Source: Chloroflexota bacterium (GTDB taxonomy: Bacteria > Chloroflexota > Anaerolineae > Caldilineales > Caldilineaceae). From it: a stretch of DNA of 64,000 nucleotides. The translations under genes and the position numbers were made by a program. The notes under the pieces were generated by a model. That model saw nothing but the letters and a program-made list of their open reading frames with translations, was not told the origin of the DNA and did not search any database. Position 1 is the first letter of the stretch. Each line of letters starts with the position of its first letter. This document shows, piece by piece, positions 1 to 10,611 of the stretch. The DNA is taken from positions 18,596 through 82,595 of the forward strand of contig BOKO01000027.1 in the NCBI GenBank assembly GCA_016861025.1. Reading direction: 5' to 3'.

Positions 1-759
1 ATGGGCTTCCTCTATATGGGAGGGATGCCGATGGAGTGGGCGGCGCTGATGGGGCTGCTGGCGGGCGTGGCCGCCGGGCTGTTCAACAGCTTCTGGATCG
101 GCGTCGTGGGCTTGCCGTCGCTGGTGGTGACGCTCTCCGGGTTGATCGGCTACCGCGGGCTTGCCTATCTGCTGGTCGAGGATCGCTCGATTGGCAATTT
201 CCCGGCATGGTTCAATCGGCTTGGGCAACAGCCGTTGATCGGGCCATTCCCACTTGCGATGATCGTCTTCTTTGTGTTGTTGGTCTTCGCGATTATCATT
301 TTGCAGTATTCCGGTTTTGGACGCTATGTATATGTGATCGGCAACAGCAAGGACGTGGCGCGTTACGCCGGCGTCCGCGTGCAGCGCACCAAGATGATCT
401 TGTTCGTCGCCTCGTCGACCGTGGCGGCGCTGGCTGGATTGCTCTACGCGGCGCGGTTGGGCGCGGTGCGTGGCGACATTGCCACCGGCTTCGAGTTGGA
501 CATCATTACGATGGTGTTGCTCGGCGGCGTCAGCATCTTTGGCGGCTCCGGTTCGCTGTGGGGCGTGCTGCTGTCGGTGCTGATCATTCTCAATTTGCGC
601 AACGGCATGGGTCTGGCGAATCTCTCGGGCCATGTTCAGACCGGCGTGATCGGCGTATTGCTGATTCTGTCCGTGTTGGCGCCCAACCTGGCTTCTAGCG
701 TGCGCGCAAGTTGGAATCGCCACCGCGCTCGCACGCTGGAAGCTGGCAAAACTGGATGA
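1..759 (+). CDS. Sugar ABC transporter permease, RbsC/BPD_transp_2 type (5'-truncated)
   Basis: Integral-membrane subunit of a ribose/xylose/AI-2-type (CUT2) importer. The visible 252 residues are almost entirely hydrophobic helices and include the family's conserved stretch [14 protein letters not shown] (about residues 112-125) and [20 protein letters not shown] (about 173-192). Family members are usually 320-350 residues, so the N-terminus probably lies before the window and the ATG at base 1 is unlikely to be the true start. The next gene, 69 bases downstream, encodes the matching binding protein, so the two form the end of one importer operon; the ATPase must lie upstream. Family call is firm, substrate unknown. 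Confidence 0.9.
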   Translation: MGFLYMGGMPMEWAALMGLLAGVAAGLFNSFWIGVVGLPSLVVTLSGLIGYRGLAYLLVEDRSIGNFPAWFNRLGQQPLIGPFPLAMIVFFVLLVFAIIILQYSGFGRYVYVIGNSKDVARYAGVRVQRTKMILFVASSTVAALAGLLYAARLGAVRGDIATGFELDIITMVLLGGVSIFGGSGSLWGVLLSVLIILNLRNGMGLANLSGHVQTGVIGVLLILSVLAPNLASSVRASWNRHRARTLEAGKTG

Positions 760-828
760 TGTGACATGCACCTGCGACCTTCGCGTTTTTGGGTTTCCAT
801 TTCTATTCACTAGCAAGGAGAGAGAACA

Positions 829-1932
<1,104 letters not shown>

Positions 1933-1957
1933 CTGCTAAGACAAAGATGAAATAGAC

Positions 1958-2044
1958 CGTGGATGACGCAGGTTGGGTTGATCAACGCGGATTATTGGTG
2001 TGATCCGCAAATATCTCCCTGATCGCGTTATCTGCGGTCTATTG
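1958..2044. repeat. Degraded intergenic repeat, copy A (GTGGATGA...ATCTGCGGTCTATTG)
   Basis: This non-coding gap shares its ends and core words with 10538-10611: both start CGTGGATGA(C/A)GCAG, carry a GCGGA word and a later TCCGCAAA, and end with ATCTGCG(G/T)TCTATTG. The middle differs. It looks like two diverged copies of one small interspersed element. Confidence 0.45.
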
Positions 2045-2061
2045 CCATCTGGAGGTCGAGC

Positions 2062-3114
2062 ATGAGCGAATCAGTCATCGACGTCAGCCGCAAGTTCTTT
2101 GAGGAAATCCTGCTGCCTATCTTGCGTCGCGACTTTCCAACCGAGACGGCGCAAACTGCGTTCGGCGTCTTCGGCTACGGTTCGGAGGTGATGGGCATGG
2201 ACGACGAATACTCCAGCGACCATCACTGGGGCATCCGTGTCAACGCTGTCATGCCGGACGCGCTCTATCAGGCGAGCGGGTGCAAGATTGCGCAGGCGGT
2301 GATCCCATATCTGCCGGAGAGCTATCGCGGCTACGATGTGCGCGCCGGCTTTCTGGGCGGCACAGGGCTGTCGATCACTGGGTTGGAGAGTTACCTCAAG
2401 GCGACTATCGGGATCGATCACGCGCCGGTTTCCTACGCCGACTGGCTGGGCGCGCCCGAAGAGGACATCATCCACATTGTCAACGGCGAGGTTTGGCTCG
2501 ACGAGAGTGGGCGCTTCAGCGCAATTCGCGCAGCGTTTCAGGCATATTATCCCGAACCGGTGCGTCTGCGGCGGATCGCGCACTGGTGCCGCTATTTCTC
2601 CGGCATGGGCAGCTATGCACTCAAACGCGCCATCCTGCGCGACAATGAATATTACGCCACGATCACTTTTTCGCGTGCGGTGCGTTGGGCGGTGCAACTC
2701 TGTTTTATGCTCGAAAAGCAATACTACCCCTATGACAAGTGGACTTACGCCTTCTTCCAGCGACTGCCAAGACTCTATGCACCGATGGCGCCGCTGGTTG
2801 ACGAAGCCGTGCGCCTCAGCACGTCGTGGGAGCGTAAGCTGGAGCTGCTCAACCGCATGGCAGATGTAATCGATCACTTCCTCGTCGAAGATGGCGTGAT
2901 TCAGCCGCACCCCACATTCGCCGAGCACCCTTCGTCTGGCTACCGCCTGCTCGAGCATGCCTACGCCGAGATTCTGCACCAGCTGCCCGCCGACCTGCGG
3001 GCGATTGTACCGGTGTGGGAGCAGGTGCACTGGGAGTCGAATCACAGCCAATATGTGGCCGGGCTGGATATGGCGACGTGGGACGGGCTGCTCAATTTAC
3101 GACCAGCAGTGTAG
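2062..3114 (+). CDS. DUF4037 domain protein, nucleotidyltransferase-like
   Basis: A 350-residue soluble protein starting at an ATG with a clear GGAGG ribosome site. The N-terminal third carries the nucleotidyltransferase-like signature [20 protein letters not shown] (about residues 39-58), where the GS pair and spaced acidic residues resemble the metal-binding part of minimal nucleotidyltransferases. The rest is a helical DUF4037-type C-terminal domain. I recognise the family but not a proven substrate. Members often sit near sugar importers or resistance genes. It follows the importer gene by 129 bases and has its own spacing, so co-transcription is uncertain. Confidence 0.75.
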   Translation: MSESVIDVSRKFFEEILLPILRRDFPTETAQTAFGVFGYGSEVMGMDDEYSSDHHWGIRVNAVMPDALYQASGCKIAQAVIPYLPESYRGYDVRAGFLGGTGLSITGLESYLKATIGIDHAPVSYADWLGAPEEDIIHIVNGEVWLDESGRFSAIRAAFQAYYPEPVRLRRIAHWCRYFSGMGSYALKRAILRDNEYYATITFSRAVRWAVQLCFMLEKQYYPYDKWTYAFFQRLPRLYAPMAPLVDEAVRLSTSWERKLELLNRMADVIDHFLVEDGVIQPHPTFAEHPSSGYRLLEHAYAEILHQLPADLRAIVPVWEQVHWESNHSQYVAGLDMATWDGLLNLRPAV

Positions 3115-3139
3115 CTGCCATCTTTCTACAACACACTTG

Positions 3140-4093
3140 CTATCGCGGTGCAGCGACGCCGCCGATGATGCGGCGCATCACTGCGTCGGCGTCCAGCCCC
3201 TCGATTTCCGCCTCTGGACGCAAGATAATGCGATGGCGGTAGATCGGCAGGAGCATAGCTTTGACATCATCAGGCGTGACATAAGCGCGTCCCTGTAAGG
3301 CAGCATAGGTTTTAGCGGTGAGCAGCGTGGCGATAGCGGCGCGTGGGCTGCCGCCCAAGAGCAGGTCGGGGCTGCGCCGCGTGGCGTTGGCGATCTGTGT
3401 GATGTAGGCGAAGATGCCCTCCTCGACTGTCACCGCCTGGATCGCGGCGCGGATGGCAGGCAAATCGGTGCGTGTGATGACGGGCGTCAGCCCGCTGCGC
3501 TCAAGGTGATGGGCGTCGAAGCCCGTATGGTAACGACGCAGAATCTCCTGCTCCTGGCTATCTTCTGGATAGCCGACCACAACCTTGAAAAGAAAGCGGT
3601 CGAGCTGCGCCTCTGGCAGTGGATAGGTGCCCTCATATTCGATCGGGTTTTGTGTGGCAAGCACCATGAACGGATCGTCGAGCGGATGGCGGACGCCGTC
3701 GATGCTCACCTGTCGCTCCTCCATTGCCTCAAGCAACGCGGACTGCGTCTTGGCTGGCGCGCGGTTGATCTCGTCGGCAAGCACAATGTTCGTGAAGATT
3801 GGCCCTTTGCGCAGATAGAATTCGCTGCGATTGAGATCGAAAACCTGCGTGCCCACCACGTCGCTGGGCATCAGATCGGCGGTGAACTGGATGCGGCCAA
3901 ATTGAGCGTCGATGAGTTGCGCCAACGTTTTGGCGATCAAGGTCTTGGCGACGCCGGGCACGCCCTCGAGCAGAACATGGCCGCCCGCCAAAAACGCAAC
4001 CACGACCTGGGTGAAGACTTCTTCCTGGCCGACGATCACTTTGGCGGCTTCTGCGTGAAGACGGTTGCGAATATCGAGAAGTTCAATTGTCAT
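3140..4093 (-). CDS. MoxR-family AAA+ ATPase
   Basis: A 317-residue AAA_3 ATPase. Walker A is GVPGVAKT (residues 44-51), Walker B VLADEIN (104-110), followed by [20 protein letters not shown] with the sensor/arginine-finger region, and [22 protein letters not shown] with sensor 1. Such proteins act as chaperones that activate metal-dependent or VWA-domain partners. The usual DUF58/VWA partner gene is not present on either side: the upstream neighbour is divergent and the downstream one convergent. It therefore appears to be a stand-alone copy. It converges with the DUF4037 gene with only 25 bases between stops. Confidence 0.92.
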   Translation of the reverse strand: MTIELLDIRNRLHAEAAKVIVGQEEVFTQVVVAFLAGGHVLLEGVPGVAKTLIAKTLAQLIDAQFGRIQFTADLMPSDVVGTQVFDLNRSEFYLRKGPIFTNIVLADEINRAPAKTQSALLEAMEERQVSIDGVRHPLDDPFMVLATQNPIEYEGTYPLPEAQLDRFLFKVVVGYPEDSQEQEILRRYHTGFDAHHLERSGLTPVITRTDLPAIRAAIQAVTVEEGIFAYITQIANATRRSPDLLLGGSPRAAIATLLTAKTYAALQGRAYVTPDDVKAMLLPIYRHRIILRPEAEIEGLDADAVMRRIIGGVAAPR

Positions 4094-4245
4094 CGGTCAT
4101 CCAAATTTGTTTGATGGACAGGTGGAAACATGCGCAAAATCCAGCGCACATCGCCTACATCATCCTTGCGTTTTGGATTCATGTCAAACTTTGCGAATGA
4201 ATTCGGTCGCAACAGCGCTATTACGCATCTATCTCGACCGATCAG

Positions 4246-4274
4246 TTGGTCGCGCAATCGTCCGCCTGTATAAT
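4246..4274 (+). promoter_or_regulatory. Sigma70-type promoter for the Yip1-like gene
   Basis: TTGGTC (4246-4251) and a perfect TATAAT (4269-4274) are separated by 17 bases, 59 bases before the ATG at 4334, in the divergent gap between moxR and this gene. Confidence 0.55.
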
Positions 4275-4333
4275 CAGGTGCAAATATAACTCTACACGCA
4301 CAGATCGCCGACCGAAACATCGGAGAATCTCGG

Positions 4334-5200
4334 ATGCCGCACGAACCTGTAGAACGCGTCGTTGTTGAATCTCACCGCATGTCTGAAGCGCTAAATGAGC
4401 ATAGTGGACAGAATTGCGCCGCTTTTTCCTCCGATGGCTCAGAGGCGCCGCCAGGGACATTGACGCTGCTCTGGCGCGCGTTGCTGCTCGGCGGCAGCCC
4501 CTATGCCGTTGTGCGCGATGGCGCCAACGCAGGACGGCGCGGGTTCGTGCTGTTGCTTGCGATCATCGGCATTGTGGCGCTGGCGCAGGTGATCGGTTAC
4601 GGCTTTGGATGGCTGACAGCGCCGCGTCTTGGCTCACTGCAAGCGCTCAGCTACACAACCCTCACTAGCCTGGCCTGGTACGCCGAACAAGTGCAACAGA
4701 CCCCTGCCTTCGCCGCCCAGTTTGCACAAGGTCATGCCGCGGCGTGGGAGGCGCTGCGCATTCTGCTCGGCTACCCGACCATCACCGCCACATCCATTTC
4801 TGTGACGACGTTGATTGTCGCAACGCTGCTCAACTGGTTTGTCTACGGCTTGCTGGCGCACGCATTTGCACGCTGGTATGGCGGTCGCGCACGTCTCAGT
4901 CAAACGTTGGGCGTGCTGGGGCTGGCGTATGCGCCGCTGCTCCTGCGCACTGTTGAGGTGGTTCCCGGCGCAGTGGCGCCTGTCGGTTTGATCTTCCTGC
5001 TAATGTTGGCGACGAAGTTCCTGGCGCTGCAGTCGGCGCATAGCCTGGGTGCGGTGCAGACGCTTGCAGTGACGCTTGCGCCCTACATCGTGGTCGGGTT
5101 GATCGCTGCGCTGGTCTTGCTCTTCGGCGGCGCGTACGGGCTAGAGCAGATTCCCTATGTCAATGAAGCGCTCCAGGTGCAGCAGTTTCTGGCGCAGTGA
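4334..5200 (+). CDS. Yip1-family-like multi-pass membrane protein
   Basis: A 288-residue membrane protein with a polar N-terminal stretch of about 45 residues and then five or six hydrophobic segments, e.g. GFVLLLAIIGIVALAQVIGY and PYIVVGLIAALVLLFGGAYG. The layout, a single membrane-domain block preceded by a short LLGGSPYAVVRD-type motif, resembles bacterial Yip1/YIPF domains. No catalytic residues are visible. A second ATG at codon 17 is an alternative start. Its stop overlaps the start of the next gene, so the two are translationally coupled and may form a membrane complex. Function unknown. Confidence 0.65.
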   Translation: MPHEPVERVVVESHRMSEALNEHSGQNCAAFSSDGSEAPPGTLTLLWRALLLGGSPYAVVRDGANAGRRGFVLLLAIIGIVALAQVIGYGFGWLTAPRLGSLQALSYTTLTSLAWYAEQVQQTPAFAAQFAQGHAAAWEALRILLGYPTITATSISVTTLIVATLLNWFVYGLLAHAFARWYGGRARLSQTLGVLGLAYAPLLLRTVEVVPGAVAPVGLIFLLMLATKFLALQSAHSLGAVQTLAVTLAPYIVVGLIAALVLLFGGAYGLEQIPYVNEALQVQQFLAQ

Positions 5201-6489
5201 TGCGCAACGCAGAGACCATAACAATGAAAAACACTTTGCGCACATACTCACACATTTTGCAACTGCGCAGTGATGCGATCCACGAAATACTGCAAAGCGA
5301 GCGCGGCATCGCCTTTGCGCTCAAGCTCTTTTTGATCGTCAGCTTGATCGCCGGGCTGGGAATGTGGGGCGAGTTGCCGGCGGCGCTGCGCACACCGACG
5401 ATGGTGGAGCGTTTCGACAAAGTCGTCGCCGATGTCGGCGAAGCGGTTGCCACAGCCGTCGCCGCCGTCGAATCTGCTGCGGCGGCTGTGCAGGGACGTA
5501 TTGAGCGTGCGGTTCAAACCGCCTCCGCCGAGTTCGAGCGTCGTTTTGGCGGTCTGCTCAATCAGCTCAACGCCATCTTCGACCGTTTTGCCAGCCCGCG
5601 TGCACGGCTGGCGCGGCTGCTGACGCAGCGCGTGGTCAGCGTGCGCGAGATCGAGGAAATCGTTGTAGCGGCGCAACCGACGCCGGCGGAGATGAACCAA
5701 CTGCTTATGCGCTCCGGCGCCTCCGACGCTGAAACGCGGCGCCTGTTGCGCCTTGCAGGGATCGCCGCCGACCAGCTCGCTGCAGTACGCGCCGCCGAAC
5801 AAGCCGCCGTCGACGCCGCCGTCACCGAGCTTCAGCCGATTCTCGATGCGCTGTCGATGACGAGCAGCGAGTTCCAGGAAGTGCTCGATCAGATTTCGGC
5901 GACGCCAGAACAGGTGTTGCAGTGGCTCGATAGGCTCTCGACAACGCCGGAGCAGGTCGGTGCACTTCTTTCCCGCATTACAGCGACGCCCGACAAGCTC
6001 AAGGAATTGGTTGCCACGGCGCGCGCCGAGGTCGAGCGCATGGCGCCGCCGCTTGGCGAGCGACCGTCGCGCGTGATCCGGCTGGGAGGGCAGTGGCTGG
6101 CGTCGCCGCTGCACTATGCCAGCGAGTGGATGCTGTTTGCGCTTGTGTTGTTGTTAGCAGCAAAGAGCATCGGCGGACGGGCGACGCTGCCACAGCATTT
6201 GGGCGCTGTGGCGCTGTCGGCGACGCCGGCGATCTTTTTTCTCGTCGCCTATGTTCCTGATCTGAGCAGCGTTGCGTCGTTGCCGATGGCGTCGGCGGTG
6301 CATACGACGGGACGCATTCTGGCGCTGATCGGTGTTGTCTGGTGCGGCATCCTCCTGCTCAAAACGCTAAGCGTGGCGCATGGCTTTGGCATGTGGAAAA
6401 GCGCTGGCGCTGTGTTGCTCGCTTTGTTCGGCATGTACGCGGCGGCGCCGCTGGCTGCGGTGTTGGCGAGTTTCTTTTTGTTAGGCTGA
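5200..6489 (+). CDS. Membrane protein with N-terminal anchor, coiled/repeat region and C-terminal helices
   Basis: About 429 residues. One hydrophobic segment lies near the N-terminus (FALKLFLIVSLIAGLGMWG, about 36-54). A long Ala-rich helical stretch (about 75-290) follows, with a repeated T-(T/A)-P-(E/D)-(Q/K)-(V/L) unit spaced roughly every 17-18 residues (SATPEQV, STTPEQV, TATPDKL). Four hydrophobic segments fill the last 130 residues. The ATG chosen overlaps the TGA of the preceding gene; an ATG at codon 9 is possible. I recognise no family. The repeat suggests a scaffold or coiled spacer on the membrane. It is coupled to the Yip1-like gene, and corA follows within 10 bases. Confidence 0.7.
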   Translation: MRNAETITMKNTLRTYSHILQLRSDAIHEILQSERGIAFALKLFLIVSLIAGLGMWGELPAALRTPTMVERFDKVVADVGEAVATAVAAVESAAAAVQGRIERAVQTASAEFERRFGGLLNQLNAIFDRFASPRARLARLLTQRVVSVREIEEIVVAAQPTPAEMNQLLMRSGASDAETRRLLRLAGIAADQLAAVRAAEQAAVDAAVTELQPILDALSMTSSEFQEVLDQISATPEQVLQWLDRLSTTPEQVGALLSRITATPDKLKELVATARAEVERMAPPLGERPSRVIRLGGQWLASPLHYASEWMLFALVLLLAAKSIGGRATLPQHLGAVALSATPAIFFLVAYVPDLSSVASLPMASAVHTTGRILALIGVVWCGILLLKTLSVAHGFGMWKSAGAVLLALFGMYAAAPLAAVLASFFLLG

Positions 6490-6497
6490 GGCGCGCA

Positions 6498-7475
6498 ATG
6501 ATCCGCATGATCTGTCGGCACGCAGATGGACGCATCGAAGTCAATGCGCCGCTCGACGAACTGCCGCGCTTGCTCTCCAATCGTGACAACCAAATATGGG
6601 TTGATTTTATGGGTGCGTCGAACGAAGGCTTTGAACAGATACTGAGAGAAGCCTTCCACTTTCACCCACTGGCAATCGAGGACGCGCTGCAAGATACGCA
6701 CGTGCCAAAGCTCGATGATTACGCCTCCTATCTTTATCTGGTCTTTCATATTGTCGGACCCGGCGACGAGCCAATGGACATCGACAGTCAGGAAGTCGAT
6801 GTGTTTCTCGGTCCGAATTATCTGGTGACCATTCACGAAAACAACCGGCGCTCGATCGATCGCGCCTGGGACGCCGAACATCACGTTGAAGCGGGACTGG
6901 CGCGCGGTCCAGCCATGATGCTCTACGAGTTGCTCGACAGCCAGATCGACAATTTTATCCCGCTGATCGACGCCTTTGAGGAGCAATTGGAGAAACTCGG
7001 CGACGATATTTTTCGCTCGAATGAGAGCGAGCGCGATCTGCTCAACCGGCTGCTGACCGCCAAGAGCAGCGCGCTGCGGCTTCAGCGCGTCCTGGCGCCG
7101 CAACGCGAACTATTGGGGCGTCTCTCCACAGGCGAATACAGAGTTGTCCCCGCGCACGTTCGCATGTATTATCGCGATATTTACGATCATCTGGCGCGGC
7201 TGGCGAATCTGGCTGACAGCATGCGCGACCTGGCAAGCAGCACCATTGAGACGCACCTGGCGCTGGTCAACAACCGCATGAACGAGGTGATGAAACTGCT
7301 GACGATGGTCTCGACAATTTTCATTCCGCTCAGCTTTCTGGCCGGCGTCTACGGCATGAACTTCGAGTTTATGCCAGAACTGGAACTCTGGTGGTTCTAC
7401 CCGCTGGTGTGGGTTGTCTTTGTCAGCATCGCAATGACGATGCTTATCATCTTCCGCAAGAGAAAGTGGCTTTGA
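6498..7475 (+). CDS. corA: CorA-family magnesium/divalent cation transporter
   Basis: A 325-residue CorA channel subunit. A cytoplasmic alpha/beta and long helical domain is followed by two C-terminal membrane helices, and the diagnostic YGMN motif closes the first helix (about residue 285, FLAGVYGMNFEFMPE). The last residues are basic (FRKRKWL), as in CorA. The family forms pentamers that carry Mg2+ (also Co2+ or Ni2+) into the cell. The start is the ATG at 6498, eight bases after the preceding stop; a longer open frame upstream lies inside the previous gene and is not used. Length fits the family. Confidence 0.95.
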   Translation: MIRMICRHADGRIEVNAPLDELPRLLSNRDNQIWVDFMGASNEGFEQILREAFHFHPLAIEDALQDTHVPKLDDYASYLYLVFHIVGPGDEPMDIDSQEVDVFLGPNYLVTIHENNRRSIDRAWDAEHHVEAGLARGPAMMLYELLDSQIDNFIPLIDAFEEQLEKLGDDIFRSNESERDLLNRLLTAKSSALRLQRVLAPQRELLGRLSTGEYRVVPAHVRMYYRDIYDHLARLANLADSMRDLASSTIETHLALVNNRMNEVMKLLTMVSTIFIPLSFLAGVYGMNFEFMPELELWWFYPLVWVVFVSIAMTMLIIFRKRKWL

Positions 7476-8000
7476 ATGTTCTACACCATTCGTGATCGCC
7501 AGATGCACTCAACGGTTCAGCCGCCGGCCGGCATGCGCCCGATCCTGGCAATGCACAGCGAACTGTCCCCCCCTGTCATTACACAGCTTCACGAAAGTCT
7601 GCACGCGTGGGGTGAGCTCGGTCTATCGCCGGGGCCAATCACGCCGGATCGAGTCTGGTGCAGCGTCAACCGTGAGAGCGGCGCGGCGCTGTCCTTTCAC
7701 TTCGACAACAATAGTGCGCCTCTTCCCCTCTCACATATCGGATTGGCGCAGGAAATGGCGGCCTGGTTCGTATTGCTAGACAAGTGGATGGAAACCTTTG
7801 TCGTCATTGCGCGCGCCCGCGCAGTCTGGTCGGTGCAAGAGTTGGCTGGAGCGCTCACCTTTACGTCAAAGCCATTTCTACCGATCGCCCTGCTCTATAT
7901 GCCCCCAGACAACTGGGAGCGGGTTGCGATGGCGTTGGCGAACGCAGTTGGCGATGGAGCGCTGCGTGGCGGGGTGCAGTCAGATCGACACTGGGCGTAG
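7476..8000 (+). CDS. Hypothetical protein downstream of corA
   Basis: Up to 174 residues, beginning directly after the corA stop (TGA-ATG) with no gap. A second ATG at 7503 (MHSTVQPP) would shorten it by nine residues. It is soluble and mixed alpha/beta, with no signal peptide, membrane segment or known motif that I can identify. It sits tightly between corA and the Nudix gene on the same strand, which supports it being a real coding gene in this operon. Function unknown. Confidence 0.6.
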   Translation: MFYTIRDRQMHSTVQPPAGMRPILAMHSELSPPVITQLHESLHAWGELGLSPGPITPDRVWCSVNRESGAALSFHFDNNSAPLPLSHIGLAQEMAAWFVLLDKWMETFVVIARARAVWSVQELAGALTFTSKPFLPIALLYMPPDNWERVAMALANAVGDGALRGGVQSDRHWA

Positions 8001-8018
8001 TCTTTACGGCAAGCAACG

Positions 8019-8510
8019 ATGAAAACGGCGTATGTGCTTCCCCAAATCGACGAGCAAACACGACGACATTGGCGCCGCCAGCGCACCGACCATTCTGCAG
8101 GCGGCGTCATTTATCGCATCAATGAGCAAGGCGCCGTGGAGGCAGCGTTGATTTCGACGCGCGGGGGCACGCGTTGGCAGTTGCCCAAAGGCACTTGCGA
8201 ACCAGGTGAAACTGTCGAAGAAACGGCGCTGCGCGAGGTCGCCGAAGAGTGCGGGCTGACCGGCAAGTGCGAGGCGCATCTTGGCGTAATCGAATACTGG
8301 TATTGGGACACCCATCAACGCGCTGTGCCGGAATTAGTGCACAAGCGCGTCGACTTTTACCTGATGCGCGCTGTGGGGGGCGAATTGAGCGACGCCAGCA
8401 TCGAGGTCGACAGCGTCAACTGGTTTCCACTCGACCAGGCGCTCGCTGTCCTTACCTATCCTTCTGAACGCGAGGTTTTGCAGCGGGCGATGGATCGGCT
8501 CAAGACATAG
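8019..8510 (+). CDS. Nudix hydrolase (MutT-like)
   Basis: A 163-residue protein with a complete Nudix box at residues 58-80: G58, E64, then REVAEECGL with R72, E73, E76, E77 and G79, matching GX5EX7REUXEEXGU. The family hydrolyses nucleoside diphosphates linked to another group, using Mg2+ held by the glutamates. The N-terminal AGGVIYR and the WQLPKG before the box are typical of the AP4A/8-oxo-dGTP-type sub-groups, but the substrate cannot be settled. It starts 18 bases after the small hypothetical gene and ends nearly stop-to-stop with the convergent lipocalin-like gene. Confidence 0.93.
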   Translation: MKTAYVLPQIDEQTRRHWRRQRTDHSAGGVIYRINEQGAVEAALISTRGGTRWQLPKGTCEPGETVEETALREVAEECGLTGKCEAHLGVIEYWYWDTHQRAVPELVHKRVDFYLMRAVGGELSDASIEVDSVNWFPLDQALAVLTYPSEREVLQRAMDRLKT

Positions 8511-8518
8511 CCATTTCA

Positions 8519-9685
8519 TCAGCGTTGATAGGCGCTGCTCTGTTCACCGTAGCCTGTCAGTTCGGCATAGCCGCGCCCCGTGACGCGTTCGCCGCGCATC
8601 ACGCCGCTCACCTCGATGGCGCCTTCCCAGTAGACAAAGCTCACGTTCATCTCCTGGTCGGCGATCAGCGGTTCAATCGTCAGATCGATCGCCAGATCAG
8701 GCAGCGTCAACTTCCAGCCAGACGGGTACGTAACGCCGGTGCGCGGACTTGTCCATGCGCCGGTGGGTGTGAGCACAAAGTCGTGCTCCGTCACAGTCTG
8801 CTGCGCGCCGTCGGGCCAGACCAGCGTGCCCTTGATGTTGGGGTTGACGCCGCCGTCGGCAAGCCGGATTTCGTAGAGCATCAGAACCGCGCCGTTGTCG
8901 AATTGTACGCTGAACCAGTCCCAACCGACTGCGCCGGTGGTGAGCGCGCTGGTGCCGAACTCATGATCCATCCAACTGCGCCCGGTCACGTCATAAGTGC
9001 GCCCACCACTCGTAACCTCGCCGGTGGTTGCAAGTCCAACCAGACTGTAATAGTAGGAGGCGTTGCCCGGCTCTGGTCCCTTTTGATGCAGACCATCGAT
9101 GCCATGAAAGATCGGCGACCGCGTCTCGCGCAACATCAGGTCGATGGCGATCGGTCCGTTTTCACCTTCGGCGCTGGCGACCAGCCGCTGCACACCCGGC
9201 TCAATCTCTTCCGCCATCCAATCCTCCAGCCACACCCGGAAGCGTGGTTCGCCGACAGCGCCTGCCAGCTCGCCGGCGCCGCGGCTGTAGCGGTCGAAGC
9301 TCTCGTGCTCACGGCGCACACCGTCGGTCACGGCAAAGTGCGCCATGTAGACCTGGTTGGACGCCAGGGTTGAGTCACGCGGCGGCAGCTCCGGCGTCAG
9401 TGCATTGCGAAAGAAAGTCAACTGAAAGCCGAAAGGTTCGCCGCTGGCAGTCGCGAGGTTGCCGGTGTAATACCACCACTCCGTGCGATATTCCGGGTGT
9501 GCGCCGTGGTCACGGGGAAAGCTCAATTCGATCGGCTTGAATGCACGCGCAAAGCTGGCGTCGTCGGGCGCACGCATCGCTTCCACGACGCTGGCGCTGA
9601 TCGGGCGTTCGGCGGCTTGCGCGGTGCAAGCCGCCGCAATCCAGGCGAGAATGATAAGAAAGCCAAATCGGAATACGATTCGCAT
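8519..9685 (-). CDS. CrtC/AttH-like lipocalin-domain lipoprotein
   Basis: A 388-residue exported protein. The start chosen (MRIVFRFGF) gives a signal peptide with lipobox AWIAAAC (Cys about 18). Motifs of the carotenoid 1,2-hydratase/AttH family are present: [20 protein letters not shown] near residue 60, [23 protein letters not shown] and [11 protein letters not shown]. This family has two lipocalin-like beta-barrel halves. Many members are annotated as carotenoid hydratases without proof, and no carotenoid genes lie nearby, so only the fold is claimed. The longer frame upstream of 9685 runs through an AT-rich promoter gap and is not credible. Confidence 0.88.
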   Translation of the reverse strand: MRIVFRFGFLIILAWIAAACTAQAAERPISASVVEAMRAPDDASFARAFKPIELSFPRDHGAHPEYRTEWWYYTGNLATASGEPFGFQLTFFRNALTPELPPRDSTLASNQVYMAHFAVTDGVRREHESFDRYSRGAGELAGAVGEPRFRVWLEDWMAEEIEPGVQRLVASAEGENGPIAIDLMLRETRSPIFHGIDGLHQKGPEPGNASYYYSLVGLATTGEVTSGGRTYDVTGRSWMDHEFGTSALTTGAVGWDWFSVQFDNGAVLMLYEIRLADGGVNPNIKGTLVWPDGAQQTVTEHDFVLTPTGAWTSPRTGVTYPSGWKLTLPDLAIDLTIEPLIADQEMNVSFVYWEGAIEVSGVMRGERVTGRGYAELTGYGEQSSAYQR

Positions 9686-9739
9686 AAAGTGATTGTGACA
9701 GATGGAACGAACCGAATCTGTCAGCGAGTGTCCGATGCC

Positions 9740-9790
9740 AGTATAAGTATAATAGTGCACGTATAATAGGTGCGTAAGCATTCGTTATAC
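9740..9790. promoter_or_regulatory. AT-rich divergent promoter region
   Basis: The gap between the lipocalin-like gene (minus) and the DinB gene (plus) contains two TATAAT words (9748-9753 and 9762-9767) and several TATAC words on the other strand, in otherwise GC-rich DNA. No good -35 box is evident, so individual promoters are not assigned. Confidence 0.4.
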
Positions 9791-9874
9791 ATACTTTTTC
9801 CAAGTACGGAGCGCCCCGGCTGACGCCAGGCGTATCCACTAAAATTTCACAAGTGATTGATCGAAAGGAACACC

Positions 9875-10486
9875 ATGCTGAATTTTGAGGCTGTGCGTCG
9901 AAAACAGATCACGATCGGCGACCTCTGCGCAGGTCTGACCGTGGCGGATTTATGCACATTGACCAATGAAATGATCGACAAGATGCAAGCGCTGATCGCC
10001 GACTGTTGTGATGCAGATGTCACCTTCCAACCGGTCGATCCACAGGCGGACGATCCCTACGCCGCCACTTCTGCTGAAATCAACATCGCTTGGACGTTGG
10101 GACATGTGATCGTTCACACAACAGCTTCGGCGGAAGAATCGGCGTTCCTGGCGGCGGAAATGGCGCGCGGTGTGTCCAACCACGGTCGCTCTCGTTATGA
10201 AACGCCATGGGAAAGTGTGACCACCATCGCACAGTGTCGCCAGCGACTGGAAGAGAGCCGGCGTATGCGTCTCGCCAGCCTTCAGATATGGCCCGATCAG
10301 CCGCATCTCGATCTGACCTACACCCCCTGGCCCAGCGCCGGCGAGATCAACTGCGTGGCGCGCTTTGTGCTGGGATTGCGCCACGACGACGATCACCTGG
10401 GGCAAATCGCCGAAATTGTGCGCCAGGCGCACGAAGCGCGAAAAACCTACCGAACGCCTGTGTCAATCCAGGCGCTTCCACGATGA
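9875..10486 (+). CDS. DinB-family protein (YfiT/DUF664-like four-helix bundle)
   Basis: A 203-residue soluble helical protein. His residues fall where this superfamily binds a metal: one in the helix [16 protein letters not shown] (about residues 72-87) and a pair in [15 protein letters not shown] near the C-terminus. DinB/YfiT proteins often act as thiol-dependent transferases or remain unassigned. The ATG at 9875 has AAAGGA at a good distance and is preferred over an upstream in-frame TTG. It stands alone with its own promoter gap. Enzyme activity unknown. Confidence 0.8.
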   Translation: MLNFEAVRRKQITIGDLCAGLTVADLCTLTNEMIDKMQALIADCCDADVTFQPVDPQADDPYAATSAEINIAWTLGHVIVHTTASAEESAFLAAEMARGVSNHGRSRYETPWESVTTIAQCRQRLEESRRMRLASLQIWPDQPHLDLTYTPWPSAGEINCVARFVLGLRHDDDHLGQIAEIVRQAHEARKTYRTPVSIQALPR

Positions 10487-10537
10487 CGCCGTTGATTTCG
10501 TGAAGGAAAACGCATTTACGGATTAAACTCGATTGAA

Positions 10538-10611
10538 CGTGGATGAAGCAGATTTTGCGGACGCCGCGACTCAAAAAATCTGCGGAAATCCGCAAAATCT
10601 GCGTTCTATTG
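10538..10611. repeat. Degraded intergenic repeat, copy B, with 13-bp inverted repeat
   Basis: Second copy of the element at 1958-2044, sharing both ends. It also contains a perfect inverted repeat: GCAGATTTTGCGG (10548-10560) and CCGCAAAATCTGC (10590-10602). Lying between two convergent genes it could also end transcription, though no T-run follows. Confidence 0.5.
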
